Shown: positions 27,557 through 36,671, counted from the first letter of the stretch. The stretch: DNA of 64,000 nt from G963704535 sp963704535 (GCA_963704535.1 OY969916.1:4216001-4280000), one strand, 5' to 3'. Notes: a model not told the origin generated them from the sequence alone. A program made the numbers and translations.

Positions 27557-28477
27557 ATGCAGATGCAGCGCCCAGCCACAATCGACGTACCGCGCGCCGC
27601 CGCACACACGGCGGCGCGCCCGGTCAACAAATCGCTGCAAGAATACGCGCGCGGCGTGGCCGGCGGGCTGCTGTTCAGCCTGCCGATGCTGTATACCATG
27701 GAGATGTGGTGGGCCGGGTTCATCACGCACCCATCGCGCCTGATCGTCTACGTTCTCGCCACCTTCGGGCTGCTGCTGGGCTACAACCGCTACGCCGGGC
27801 TACGGCATGACGCCAGCATGACCGAGGTGGCGATCGACTCGGTCGAGGAGCTGGGAATCGGGCTGGTGCTCGCAGCCGTGTTCCTCTGGCTGCTGGGGCG
27901 CGTCACGTTCGAGATGACCGCCGGGGAGATCGTCGGTCAAATCGTGACCGAGGGCATGATCGTCGCGATCGGCGTCTCGGTGGGCACGGCACAGCTCGGC
28001 GGCGGCGACGACGACATCGGCGAGGGGCCGGAGCAGGATGCGGGCGCTACGGCTACAGGTGAGGTACACACTGGTGAGGACTTCGCCGGGCAGGTCGTGA
28101 TCGCGCTGTGCGGCGCGGTACTGGTGGGGGCCAACGTCGCGCCGACCGAGGAGATCCTGATGCTGGCCGTCGAGATCTCCCCGTGGCGACTGCTGGGCCT
28201 GGCGCTAGTTTCGATCGCCCTCGGCGCGCTGATCCTGTTCTACAGCGACTTCGCCGGGGCGCAAAAGTATGCGCCGGCCGACGAGATCTCCAAGGTGGTG
28301 TTTGGCACAGTCATAACCTACACGGTCGCGCTGGTCGCGTCGGCGGCGATCCTGTGGTTCTTCGGCCGCTTCGATGGAAATGCGCCGGCGATCTGCCTAG
28401 CCCAAACCGTGGTGCTGGGGGTTGCCGCGACGCTGGGCGCATCGGCTGGGCGGCTGCTCCTGCAACCGTCGTCGTGA
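27557..28477 (+). CDS. TIGR02587-type integral membrane protein
   Basis: 306 residues from the ATG at 27557, with AAAGG upstream. Six to eight hydrophobic segments are visible, beginning GLLFSLPMLYTMEMWW. Conserved-looking stretches are AIDSVEELGIGLVLAA and VGANVAPTEEILMLA. I recognise the family as TIGR02587, of unknown function, normally next to TIGR02588. Here the partner remains but is separated by a repeat array and an insertion sequence of about 2 kb. Confidence 0.85.
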   Translation: MQMQRPATIDVPRAAAHTAARPVNKSLQEYARGVAGGLLFSLPMLYTMEMWWAGFITHPSRLIVYVLATFGLLLGYNRYAGLRHDASMTEVAIDSVEELGIGLVLAAVFLWLLGRVTFEMTAGEIVGQIVTEGMIVAIGVSVGTAQLGGGDDDIGEGPEQDAGATATGEVHTGEDFAGQVVIALCGAVLVGANVAPTEEILMLAVEISPWRLLGLALVSIALGALILFYSDFAGAQKYAPADEISKVVFGTVITYTVALVASAAILWFFGRFDGNAPAICLAQTVVLGVAATLGASAGRLLLQPSS

Positions 28478-28486
28478 TCGAAATTG

Positions 28487-28705
28487 AAAAGGGGAGTTTG
28501 AGGGGTCGCCCCTCAAGAATCCTCTTTCCACCCTTGTTTGAAAAGGGGAGTTTGAGGGGGCCGCCCCTCAAGAATCCTCTTTCCACCCTTGTTTGAAAAG
28601 GGGAGTTTGAGGGGTCGCCCCTCAAGAATCCTCTTTCCACCCTTGTTTGAAAAGGGGAGTTTGAGGGGTCGCCCCTCAAGAATCCTCTTTCCACCCTTGT
28701 TTGAA
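28487..28705 (+). repeat. Tandem array of four family A hairpin units
   Basis: Four units of about 54 bases, each with GGGGAGTTTGAGGGG, CCCCTCAAGAATCC and TTTCCACCCTTG. A fifth related unit lies at 30489-30548 beyond the insertion sequence. The units abut with no unique spacers. Confidence 0.9.
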
Positions 28706-30486
28706 ACTTATGGTTCGCGTATTTGGGTTGCCAAGTTCGGGCGGTGCTGTGGTATCCTGAGAGCATGACAGCACCACCCCTCACCATTACCAACGAGCAG
28801 GTCAATAGCCTGCCGCTGCTGCTCGGCATCATGATCGATATGGGCATTCGGGATCTGATCGACAGGCATGTGACCCGCATGGCAACTGGGAAGGCACGAG
28901 TGTGGGCACCGTCGTGAGCATCTGGCTCTCTCACATCCTTCAGGAGCGCGACCATCGCTTGGTGACCGTGCGTGATTGGGCGAGAGAGCGGGGAGAAACG
29001 CTCAACACCTTGCTCTCCATCAGCTTGCGCGACACCGACTGCACCGACGACCGCCTGGCTACCATCCTGACCTTGCTCGGCAACCCCACCACCCAGGCGG
29101 CCCTCGATGAGACCCTGATGCAGCGCTGGGTGCGCGTCTATCGCCTGCCCACCGATACCGTGCGCCTGGACAGCACCAGCGTCAGTGTCTATCACGATGA
29201 TGTCGAGCAAGACAGCCTGCTCCAGCAGGGCTGGAGTAAGGAACATCGCCCCGACCTGCGCCAGTTCAAGCTCATGCTGGCCACGCTCGACCCGCTCGGG
29301 CTGCCGATCTGTTGCCAGCCAGTCGCCGGCAACAAAGGCGATAACGGCTTGTACATACCGGCCTATGACGCCGCCGTCGCCGCGCTGGGGACGAGTGATA
29401 TGCTCCTGGTCGGCGACAGCAAAATGAGCGATCTCTCCAGTCGTGGTCACATCGCCAGTGGCGGCAGCCGCTATCTGGCAGCCTATCGCCCCATCCACGC
29501 CACTTCCGAGATCGCCTCTTGGGTGGAGAGTGCCCTGGCGCAGGCCGACACCTGGACGCGCATCGAAACTCTCGACCGCCACACCGGCGAACTGCAACTG
29601 GCCAGTGTCATCCATTCGTTCGAGCGGTGGCAAACCTGGCTGGACGGGGAAACCAAGCAGCCTCACACTTGGAATGAACGTGTGATGGTCGTACGCGCAA
29701 CCGCCTATCATTTGGGACTGCGCCGACTGCGTGAGCAGGCATTGGAGCGCCTGACCACCGACGTACTCAAGCTGGCCCAGCCGCCGAGCAGAGGGTCGCA
29801 AGCGCTATAGGCACCAAGCCGAACTGGAAGGGGTGGTGGCCACACGCATTGCGGAGGTTAAGCTGGAAGGGGTGGTGCAGACGGCGCTCTCGCCGCTCGC
29901 GATGCGCGATGGCAGCACGGCGTGGGTGGTAGGCGCGATCTGGGTCGATCTGGCCGCCTGGCAGGCAATGCTGGAGCGGCTGGGCTGGCAGGTCTTGGTC
30001 AGCAATACGACTGTTGAGCACTATGAGGTAGCGACTCTGGTGGCAGCATATCATCAACAACCAGTGCTTGAGCGTAGCTTCAGCCGCCTCAAAACGCGCA
30101 ATCTGCACTTGCGCCCTGTGTTTGTGCGCGATGAGAAGCGCATCGCCGGGTTGGTGTGGCTGCTGTGTCTGGCGTTGCGGGTGCTGGTGCTGACCGAGCA
30201 GCGGCTGCGAGCGGCAATGCAGGCACAGGATGTGGAACTGGTGGGCTTGAACCCGGCCAGCCGCACCCAAGCCACAGCGCAGCCGACCACGGAACGGGTG
30301 ATCCGGGCGTTTCGCAACCTGACCGTCACTGTTATCACGGGGACGGGATGGGAACAGCGCCATATCTCACCCTTGAATCAGACCCGAACAGCAGATCCTC
30401 GAGTTGTTGGGGCTTCCACCAGACCTGTACACCCGTCTGGGCCTGCCGCTTGCGAACTTGGCCCTGCAAATGCGCGAATGATAAGT
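28706..30486 (+). mobile_element. IS1634-type insertion sequence
   Basis: 1781 bases bounded by imperfect inverted ends. The left end is ACTTATGGTTCGCG and the right end, read on the other strand, is ACTTATCATTCGCG; both continue with ATTTG and CCAAGTTCG. The 5-base TTGAA at 28701-28705 and 30487-30491 is consistent with a target duplication. It inserted into a family A repeat. Confidence 0.8.
28766..30481 (+). pseudogene. IS1634-type transposase, frameshifted
   Basis: The product can be assembled from successive frames. It begins MTAPPLTITNEQVNSLPLL with the DUF4277-type N terminus of IS1634 transposases and continues HGNWEGTSVGTVVSIWLSHI. The DDE core includes TVRLDSTSVSVYH, AGNKGDNGLYIP and LLVGDSKMSD. 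It ends QILELLGLPPDLY and LANLALQMRE. Frame changes are needed near 28872 (missing base in a C run), 29790 (in a G run) and 30389. This is either a decayed copy or sequence errors. Confidence 0.8.
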
Positions 30487-30488
30487 TT

Positions 30489-30548
30489 GAAAGGGGGAGT
30501 TTGAGGGGTCGCTCCTCAAGAACCCTCTTTCCACCACAAATCGTAGGC
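30489..30548 (+). repeat. Family A hairpin after the IS
   Basis: GGGGGAGTTTGAGGGG faces CTCCTCAAGAACCC, then CTTTCCACCACAAATCG. It is the continuation of the array interrupted by the IS. Confidence 0.8.
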
Positions 30549-30558
30549 GAAACAATAG

Positions 30559-30942
30559 AATCTACCGAAAAAGAACTGGCTTGAATGGGTGGTCTTTGCC
30601 GCCGGGCTGATGCTGATCGTGGGGGTGCTGGGTTACCTGGTGTATGATGGCGCGACGCTGCGCGGCACCCCGCCGGTGGTGGAGGTGAGCGTCGGCCCGG
30701 CCCAACAGCAGGCCGAGCAGTTCGTCGTCCCGGTCGTAGTCACCAACACGGGCGACCAGACCGCCGAGGGAGTGCTGGTCCAGGTCACGCTTGTGCATGC
30801 CGGGGAGGAGCCTGAGCAGGCCGAGTTCGAGATCGCGTTTCTGCCGCGCCATTCGACGCGCGAGGGTTGGGTCTCATTCGAGACCGATCCAAGCGCCGCG
30901 GGCGAACTCACGGCGCGCGTCGTCGGCTACGAGAATCCCTGA
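30559..30942 (+). CDS. TIGR02588-type protein lacking a normal start codon
   Basis: The open frame reads NLPKKNWLEWVVFAAGLMLI, a membrane segment, then VVEVSVGPAQQQAEQFVVPV and GWVSFETDPSAAGELTARVV, the pattern of the TIGR02588 family. Relatives normally start just before the KNWLEW motif, but here a stop codon at 30556-30558 and repeat DNA precede it and there is no ATG or ribosome site. The only standard codon is a GTG at 30589, inside the membrane segment. The repeat or IS insertion has probably removed the original start, so expression is doubtful. Confidence 0.75.
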   Translation, partial: NLPKKNWLEWVVFAAGLMLIVGVLGYLVYDGATLRGTPPVVEVSVGPAQQQAEQFVVPVVVTNTGDQTAEGVLVQVTLVHAGEEPEQAEFEIAFLPRHSTREGWVSFETDPSAAGELTARVVGYENP

Positions 30943-30974
30943 TACCGAGTCGCAAGTGTGGCATCTTGCGTTGG

Positions 30975-31113
30975 GGAAGTGTGGAGGGGCCGCCCTCCAC
31001 GCTCTTGTTTTCTCCCCCTTCAATCTTTTCCACCAGAAGCATTGCGATGGGAAGGTGTGGCGGGGCCGCCCTCCACGCTCTTGTTTTCTCCCCCTTCAAT
31101 CTTCTCCACCAGA
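30975..31113 (+). repeat. Direct repeat, two copies, 75-base period
   Basis: Two nearly identical units (30975-31038 and 31050-31113) each have a GGCCGCCCTCCAC hairpin and GCTCTTGTTTTCTCCCCCTT. They fill the gap before the SDR gene. A TATAAT at 31166-31171 may be its -10. Confidence 0.85.
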
Positions 31114-31207
31114 ACGCAAGTTGGTTTGAGCGGCACGTGGCTGCCGACCCGGCGGCTGGCGCGGTTATAATAAGACCGGCAGAGCCATGATCAGCAGGGA
31201 GGCAGGT

Positions 31208-31975
31208 ATGCACATTTCAGGAACCGGGGCGCTCATAACCGGCGGGGCATCGGGGTTGGGCGCGGCGACGGCCCGGCGGCTGGCGGCGGCCGGGGCCGGC
31301 GTGGTGATCGCCGATCTCAACCAGGAGGTCGGGGCGGCGCTGGCACGCGAGCTTGGCGACAGGGCACACTTTGTCGAGACGGATGTGGCCGACGCGGCCT
31401 CGGTGGAGCAGGCCGTGCGGACGGCGGTCGAGCAGTTTGGCGGGCTGCACATCCTGGTGAACTGCGCTGGTGTCGCGATCGCCGAGAAGATCCTGGGCAA
31501 AGAGGGCGCGCACGACTTGCAGCGCTTCGCGCGGGTCATCCAGGTCAACCTGGTCGGCTCGTTCAACACGCTCCGGCTGGCCGCGCTGGCGATGGCGCAG
31601 AACCAGCCGAACGATGAGGGCGAGCGGGGCGTGGTGGTCAACACCGCCTCGGTGGCGGCCTTCGACGGGCAGATCGGCCAGGCGGCCTACGCAGCGTCCA
31701 AGGCCGGGATTGTGGGCATGACGCTGCCGGCGGCGCGCGAGCTGGCCCGCTCCGGCATCCGCGTGGTCAGCATCGCGCCGGGCATCTTCGATACGCCCAT
31801 GCTGGCCGGGCTGCCCGAGGCCGCGCGGGCCTCGCTGGGCCAGCAGGTGCCCTTTCCATCGCGGTTGGGCCGCCCCGACGAGTACGCGGCGCTGGTCCAG
31901 CAGATCGTCGAGAACGCGATGCTCAACGGCGAGACAATTCGGCTCGACGGCGCGATCCGCATGGCGCCACGCTAG
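31208..31975 (+). CDS. SDR dehydrogenase, 3-hydroxyacyl-CoA dehydrogenase type 2-like
   Basis: 255 residues from the ATG at 31208 (GGGAGGCAGGT upstream). The NAD-binding motif is TGGASGLG, with ADLN at the end of beta 2 and VNCAG after beta 4. The catalytic residues are the Ser in NTASVAAFDGQIG and YAASK. The ending LNGETIRLDGAIRMAPR and the long VNLVGSFNTLRLAA resemble HSD17B10/type 2 3-hydroxyacyl-CoA dehydrogenases of fatty-acid breakdown. No other beta-oxidation gene is near. Confidence 0.9.
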   Translation: MHISGTGALITGGASGLGAATARRLAAAGAGVVIADLNQEVGAALARELGDRAHFVETDVADAASVEQAVRTAVEQFGGLHILVNCAGVAIAEKILGKEGAHDLQRFARVIQVNLVGSFNTLRLAALAMAQNQPNDEGERGVVVNTASVAAFDGQIGQAAYAASKAGIVGMTLPAARELARSGIRVVSIAPGIFDTPMLAGLPEAARASLGQQVPFPSRLGRPDEYAALVQQIVENAMLNGETIRLDGAIRMAPR

Positions 31976-32111
31976 GAGATTGGAGATTGGAGATTGGAGA
32001 TTAGCGTACGTTCCAATCTCTCAGACAAGGTTCGAGTGGTGCCGTTCTACTTTACAATGTGAGTGGGGAAAGACTGAGGGGCTGCCCCTCAAACTCCCCC
32101 TTTTCAGACCG
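31973..32111. repeat. GAGATTG heptads joined to an inverted family B/A element
   Basis: Four GAGATTG units (31975-32003) and an inverted remnant (CCAATCTCT) precede a family B copy in reverse orientation, GACAAGGTTCGAGTGG at 32024 through TTTACAATGTGAGTGGGG. This is joined to GAGGGGCTGCCCCTC. It lies between convergent genes. Confidence 0.75.
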
Positions 32112-32114
32112 CCT

Positions 32115-33137
32115 CTAAGCCTCGAACTCGTCGAGCCGCACCGGCCGATGCTCCTCGTACGAGCGGCGCGCCGCCAGCCCCATCACCACCGGGATGCGCC
32201 CGTCGGCCCCGCCGACCGGCACCGGCGTGTCGTCGCGCACCGCCGCGACGAAGGCGGCCATCTCGGCCACGTAGCTATCGATGTAGCGCTCCACGAAGAA
32301 GTTGAGCGGCAGATCGCGGCGAACGCCCTGGGCATCGCTGATCAGGGCGGTGTTGGGGTAGTTGTTGCCGGTGCTGATCGCCCCGGCGCTGCCGAAGACC
32401 TCGACGCGCTGATCGTAGCCGTAGACCGCCCGGCGGCTGTTGTCGATCGTCGCGATCACTCCATTGGCGAACGTCAGCACCACCACGGCCGTGTCCACAT
32501 CGCCCGCCGCGCCGATCGCCGGGTCGATCATCACGCCGGCAGTGGTGTAGACTTCGGTCGCCTCGCTGCCCAGCAGGAAGCGGGCCATATCAAAATCGTG
32601 GATGGTCATGTCCAGGAACATGCCGCCCGACACCTTGACATACGCGATCGGCGGCGGCGCCGGGTCGCGGCTGATGATGTGCAGCAGGTGCGGCTGGCCG
32701 ATCTCGCCCTGCGCGACCGCCTCGCGCACCCGCCGGTGGCCGGCGTCGAAGCGGCGGTTGAAGCCGATCTGGAGCTTGACGCCGGCCCGCGCGACCGCCG
32801 CCAGCGCCCGGTCGATCCGAGCCAGGTCGTAATCGATCGGCTTCTCGCAGAAGATATGCTTTCCGGCCGCCGCGGCCTCCTCAATGATCTGGGCGTGGGT
32901 ATCGGTGGCCGAGCAGATCACCACGGCGTCGATCTCCGCTCGATCGAGGATGGCGCGGTAATCGGACACGGCGTGGGGAATCCGGCAGCGGTCGGCGCAC
33001 TGCCGGGCGGCGTCCTCGACCACGTCGGCGACCACCAGCAAGCTGGCCGCCGGCACCCGGTAGGCCAGGTGCTCGGCGTGGAGGCGCCCGATCCGCCCAG
33101 CGCCGATCAGGCCAATGTTTACTCGGTCGGTTGGCAC
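32115..33137 (-). CDS. iolG: Inositol 2-dehydrogenase-like oxidoreductase
   Basis: 340 residues of the Gfo/Idh/MocA family. The GTG at 33135-33137 has AGAAGG upstream; the frame is open further 5' only through repeat DNA. The N-terminal Rossmann motif is NIGLIGAGRIGRLHAEHLA. The catalytic lysine is in CEKPIDYDL, followed by QIGFNRRFD and GGMFLDMTIHDFDMARFLLG, typical of IolG. It oxidises myo-inositol or a related polyol with NAD. The neighbouring iolE-like gene, 145 bases upstream on the same strand, supports inositol catabolism. Close relatives act on other sugars. Confidence 0.88.
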   Translation of the reverse strand: MPTDRVNIGLIGAGRIGRLHAEHLAYRVPAASLLVVADVVEDAARQCADRCRIPHAVSDYRAILDRAEIDAVVICSATDTHAQIIEEAAAAGKHIFCEKPIDYDLARIDRALAAVARAGVKLQIGFNRRFDAGHRRVREAVAQGEIGQPHLLHIISRDPAPPPIAYVKVSGGMFLDMTIHDFDMARFLLGSEATEVYTTAGVMIDPAIGAAGDVDTAVVVLTFANGVIATIDNSRRAVYGYDQRVEVFGSAGAISTGNNYPNTALISDAQGVRRDLPLNFFVERYIDSYVAEMAAFVAAVRDDTPVPVGGADGRIPVVMGLAARRSYEEHRPVRLDEFEA

Positions 33138-33149
33138 AACAAAACCTTC

Positions 33150-33282
33150 TCTTGTGAGAGATGAGAGATTGGCGCTGACAATCTCCGATCTCCAATCTCT
33201 CATCTCTAATCCCCTACGATCCGTGGTGGAAAGGGGATTCTTGAGGGGCGGCCCCCTCAAACTCCCCCTTTCCAAACAGTCT
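33150..33282. repeat. GAGATTG heptad inverted repeat plus family A hairpin
   Basis: GAGAGATGAGAGATTGG faces CCAATCTCTCATCTC (33158-33205), followed by a family A element with TTGAGGGGCGGCCCCCTCAA (33240-33259). It lies between the two inositol-type genes. Confidence 0.78.
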
Positions 33283-34203
33283 CTAATCTCTAAGCCCCAA
33301 CCCGCGCAGATACTCCCGCGCCGCCATCATGCCCTCCAGCGGCGTGCGCCCATCGGCGTCGCGCTCGCCGATGATGTCCTGCTCGACGACGGCCCAGCCG
33401 TGGTAGTCGCGCGCTTGTAGATCGGCGACGCAGCCGGCGATGTCGGCGACGCCGCGGCCAAGCGCCGTGAAGACACCCCGCTCGACCGCCTCGACGAAGC
33501 TCCAGCCCTGCGCCCGCGCCTGCTCCAGCCGCGCCCCGTCGATATCTTTCAAGTGGACGTAGCTCACCCGCTCGCCGTAGGTCGCCAGCGCCTCACGCGC
33601 GTTGCCGCCGCCGTAGACGTAGTGGCCGGTGTCAAGGCAGACCGCGACCAGGTCCGGGTCGGTCAGCCGGCATAGGGTCGCCAGCTCGTCCGGCGTCTCG
33701 ACGTAGGTGCCGGCGTGGTGGTGGAACACGGCCCGCAACCCCAGCTCGTGGCTGCGCCGCGCCAGCGCTTGGAGGCCGGCGGCGGCGGCGCGCCATTGTT
33801 CGGCGCTCAGGCCAGCGCTGCCGTCGGCGGGCACCCGGCCGGCTAGCCTAGCGCGGTGCTCATCCCCAGCCGACGCGAGCACGATGTACCCGGCGCCCAG
33901 GTCGGCCAGCAGCCGCCCGATCCGCAGCGCCTCGTCCTGGACCTGCTCGAAGGCCGCGCTATCGTGGAGCGGCAGCGGCACAAACGCCGAGGTCAGCGCC
34001 AGATCGTGCGCGTCGAGTGCCGCCCGCAGCTCGGCCGCATCGGTCGGGTAGTAGCCGTAGGGCCCCAGCTCGGTCGCCGCGTAGCCGGCGCCGGCGATCT
34101 CGTCCATCACCCGGCCCCATGGGACCCGCGCCGCCCCCTCGGCCACCTCGGTTACGCCCCAGGAGACCGGGGCTGCCGCCAACTGAATATCGAATTGAGC
34201 CAT
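33283..34203 (-). CDS. Myo-inosose-2 dehydratase-like sugar isomerase (TIM barrel)
   Basis: 306 residues of the xylose-isomerase-like TIM-barrel (AP endonuclease 2) family, starting MAQFDIQLAAAPVSWGVTE with AGGAGG upstream of 34203. The N terminus PVSWGV and the later HHHAGTYVET, VCLDTGHYVYGGG and VHLKDIDG match IolE-type proteins. The metal ligands Glu, Asp, His and Glu would lie in these strands and in WAVVEQD. It probably dehydrates scyllo-inosose, acting after the iolG-like enzyme. A TGCTATAAA sequence lies about 40 bases upstream on the minus strand. Confidence 0.85.
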   Translation of the reverse strand: MAQFDIQLAAAPVSWGVTEVAEGAARVPWGRVMDEIAGAGYAATELGPYGYYPTDAAELRAALDAHDLALTSAFVPLPLHDSAAFEQVQDEALRIGRLLADLGAGYIVLASAGDEHRARLAGRVPADGSAGLSAEQWRAAAAGLQALARRSHELGLRAVFHHHAGTYVETPDELATLCRLTDPDLVAVCLDTGHYVYGGGNAREALATYGERVSYVHLKDIDGARLEQARAQGWSFVEAVERGVFTALGRGVADIAGCVADLQARDYHGWAVVEQDIIGERDADGRTPLEGMMAAREYLRGLGLRD

Positions 34204-34425
34204 GCGCCCTCCTTTGGGTTGCAGCAGGATCTGCTGCTTTATAGCATAGGGGCGGCGGATCGTCAAAGATTCGGTCTAATCCTGGCTCAACTCAACCAGG
34301 CAGATTTCCAGGTGAGCCTCCCAATATCAATCTACAATCAACCTGCTTTAGATTGTATGTCTACTCGCCTGGTGCTATCATCAAAAGGCCGTATAGGTAC
34401 TCCAGCTCTTAAGGAGAAGATTGAA

Positions 34426-35547
34426 GTGAGAGAGAACAAGAAAGTGCGATGCGGAATCATCATCTTCGCGATCGTGATCTGCCTCTCCCTCAGCATCAGC
34501 ACCGAGCCGGCCCAAGCCGGCGGCCCCTGGTACGTGGCGCCCGCCGGGAGCGACGACAATGACTGCCTGGCGGCGGCGACGGCCTGCCGGACGATCGGCG
34601 CGGCGCTGGGGAAGGCCACCCATAGCGACATCATCAACGTCGCGGCCGGCATCTACACCGAGACGCTGACGATCGACAAGGATGTGACGATCAATGGCGC
34701 TGGGGCCGTCGCGACGATCATCGAGCCGGGCTTTCAGCAAGTCACGATCCCAGAGGGGCGTACGGTCGGAATCGCGGGTGTGTCGATCAGCAATGGCACC
34801 GACGGCGGTATCCAGAATAACGGCACCCTGACGCTCTCAGAGAGCGTGATCAGCAACAATGATTCTACATTCAACAGCGGCGGCATCACCAACTACGGCA
34901 CGATCACCGTGACCGCGAGCCTGATCCAACATAACTACGGCCACCTCGGGAACGGCGGTACCTTCAACAGCGGGACTATGACGCTCATCAATACGACGGT
35001 GACGGACAATGTGGCCGGGCGCTCAACGGCGAACTGCGGCGGCCTGTGCAACGCCGGAACCATGACCGTCGTCAACAGCACCGTCACCGGCAACAACGCA
35101 TCACTGCCCCCTGGTGGCGTCTACAACGGCGGAACCATGGTCGTAAGAAACACGATCATCGCCGGGAATATCAGCTACTTCCCAGAAGAGGGGGCCTTCG
35201 ATTGCGAAGGAACGATCACCTCACAGGGACACAACGTCGTCGGGGTCGGCAAAAGCTGTGGCTTCACCGCCGCCAGCGATCTAGTGGGCAGCTTCAACAA
35301 GCCGCTCGACCCGCTGCTCGGCCCGCTGCGCGACAACGGCGGCCCGACCCCGACCCACGCCCTGCTGGGCGGCAGCCCGGCGGTCGACGCCGGCGACCCC
35401 AGCGCCTGCCCGGCTACCGACCAGCGCGGCATCCCGCGGACGTGGGACGGCGACAACGACGGGCAGGCCGTGTGCGACGTCGGCGCCTACGAGCTGAACG
35501 TGGTGTTCACGAGGCGCGCCTATCTGCCGCTGGCGCTGCGCCGGTGA
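34426..35547 (+). CDS. Secreted right-handed beta-helix protein, choice-of-anchor Q type
   Basis: 373 residues from the GTG at 34426 with AAGGAG upstream. A signal peptide (residues about 8-27, ending AQAGG) precedes WYVAPAGSDDNDCLAAATACRTI, a common start in polymorphic beta-helix proteins. The body has parallel beta-helix-like repeats rich in NNGT, NSGTM and NAGTM. The end has GGPTPTHALL, AVDAGDP and YELNVVF as in choice-of-anchor Q proteins. It terminates in RRAYLPLALRR, reminiscent of a short tail on many secreted Chloroflexota proteins. A surface adhesin or polysaccharide-binding role is possible. Confidence 0.85.
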   Translation: MRENKKVRCGIIIFAIVICLSLSISTEPAQAGGPWYVAPAGSDDNDCLAAATACRTIGAALGKATHSDIINVAAGIYTETLTIDKDVTINGAGAVATIIEPGFQQVTIPEGRTVGIAGVSISNGTDGGIQNNGTLTLSESVISNNDSTFNSGGITNYGTITVTASLIQHNYGHLGNGGTFNSGTMTLINTTVTDNVAGRSTANCGGLCNAGTMTVVNSTVTGNNASLPPGGVYNGGTMVVRNTIIAGNISYFPEEGAFDCEGTITSQGHNVVGVGKSCGFTAASDLVGSFNKPLDPLLGPLRDNGGPTPTHALLGGSPAVDAGDPSACPATDQRGIPRTWDGDNDGQAVCDVGAYELNVVFTRRAYLPLALRR

Positions 35548-35574
35548 CGCTGGCCCATTGCAGTCATCGCGCGT

Positions 35575-35645
35575 AGGGGTCTTTCGTAGGGGTGGCCCTT
35601 GTAGGGGTGGCCCTTGCTCTTGTAGGGGTGGCCCTTGCGGCCACC
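35575..35645. repeat. GTAGGGGTGGCCCTT direct repeats
   Basis: Several copies of GTAGGGGTGGCCCTTG between 35575 and 35640, after the beta-helix gene. Confidence 0.8.
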
Positions 35646-35730
35646 TACGATGACGGCATTATCCACGATGAACGATCGGGGAACGCCACAACGCCATTTG
35701 GCGCGCCACGCTGATCGACCGGCGTCCCAC

Positions 35731-35775
35731 GATCGACAAAGCGCACAGAGACGATCTCTGTGCGCTTTGTCGATC
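35731..35775. terminator. Perfect 21-bp palindrome between convergent genes
   Basis: GATCGACAAAGCGCACAGAGA pairs fully with its complement around a 3-base loop. It lies between convergent genes ending at 35547 and 35807, so a bidirectional terminator is likely, though no T run follows. Confidence 0.55.
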
Positions 35776-35806
35776 AAGCCGGGTGAAGTGACGTATGGGA
35801 GGATAG

Positions 35807-36616
35807 CTAACGAACGCGCCGTCGTTCCAGCGAGCGCAGCCCCAGCCCCAGGCCGAGCAGCGCAAACGCGCTGCCGATCAGCAGCACGGTGATATCCGCG
35901 CCCGCGCCGGTGGCGGGGAGGGTGGCGGCGGGCGCAGCGGCCGGCGCCGCCGGCTGGGCCTCGGCCGTGTAGAGCTTCAGGTTATCGAAGTGCATGTGCG
36001 GCTTGGCGGCGTCGACGTTGGTGGCGATCATGCCCACCTGGCCCTTCGTGTAGGAGCTGTCGGTGAAAGTGTCGAGCTGCTCGCCGTTCAGGTAGATCGT
36101 GAACGTGTTCCCGGCGGCATCCACGCGCAACTGATTGGCTGCGTCGCGCTGCTTGATCAGCGGCGAGGCCTTCCAGGCGATCAGGTCGGTCCAGGCGGTG
36201 CCGTTCAGCTTGCGGGCAGTATATTGCCCTTTGCGCGTATTCAGCATCACGGCATAGAGATGCGTGGCATCCTGCGCGCGCACGACCACCCCACCCCCGA
36301 AGTCGCCGACGAAGTCATCGCTGTTGTCCACCACCTCCAGATCCAGGGTGAAGTCGCCGAAGGATTTATTCGGCAGCAATGACCAGCGCGTATCGTTGTT
36401 CTTGAGCAGGATCAGGTGGTACACGCCCGGCGGGTGAAAGCCGCGCGAGTAGTCGGTGGCCCGCAGGTTGTCCTCCAGGCCGCTCTTCGCGGCGCTACTG
36501 AAATCATCCTCGTACACCAGCTTGCCCTTAGGGTCCGGCGGCTGTGCGCCGACGAGCGCTGGCCAGAGCGCCAGGCAAAGTACCACGATCAGGCCGCCCT
36601 TGAAAAATGTCCTCAT
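35807..36616 (-). CDS. Secreted concanavalin-like protein with LPXTG-type anchor
   Basis: 269 residues. A signal peptide ends near ALVGAQ (residue 25). The body (about 30-215) resembles a DUF1080/LamG-type beta-sandwich: LVYEDDFSSAAKSGLEDN, GGGVVVRAQDATHLYAVMLN, IYLNGEQLDTFTD and MHFDNLKLY. A Pro/Ala linker is followed by LPATGAGADITV, a membrane segment and RSLERRR, a sortase-type sorting signal. The same beta-sandwich occurs as the outer domain of the two kinases encoded just after it on the same strand, so the proteins may share a ligand. Confidence 0.87.
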   Translation of the reverse strand: MRTFFKGGLIVVLCLALWPALVGAQPPDPKGKLVYEDDFSSAAKSGLEDNLRATDYSRGFHPPGVYHLILLKNNDTRWSLLPNKSFGDFTLDLEVVDNSDDFVGDFGGGVVVRAQDATHLYAVMLNTRKGQYTARKLNGTAWTDLIAWKASPLIKQRDAANQLRVDAAGNTFTIYLNGEQLDTFTDSSYTKGQVGMIATNVDAAKPHMHFDNLKLYTAEAQPAAPAAAPAATLPATGAGADITVLLIGSAFALLGLGLGLRSLERRRVR

Positions 36617-36671
36617 GCTCCACCTCTTTCATAAGCCCACTAGGCTCAACGAGTGACAATGTTACACAGAA

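Noticed and set aside
28487..28705. Four regularly spaced repeat units as a possible CRISPR array
   Set aside because: The units of about 54 bases abut directly with no variable spacers and no cas genes nearby; they belong to a dispersed hairpin family.
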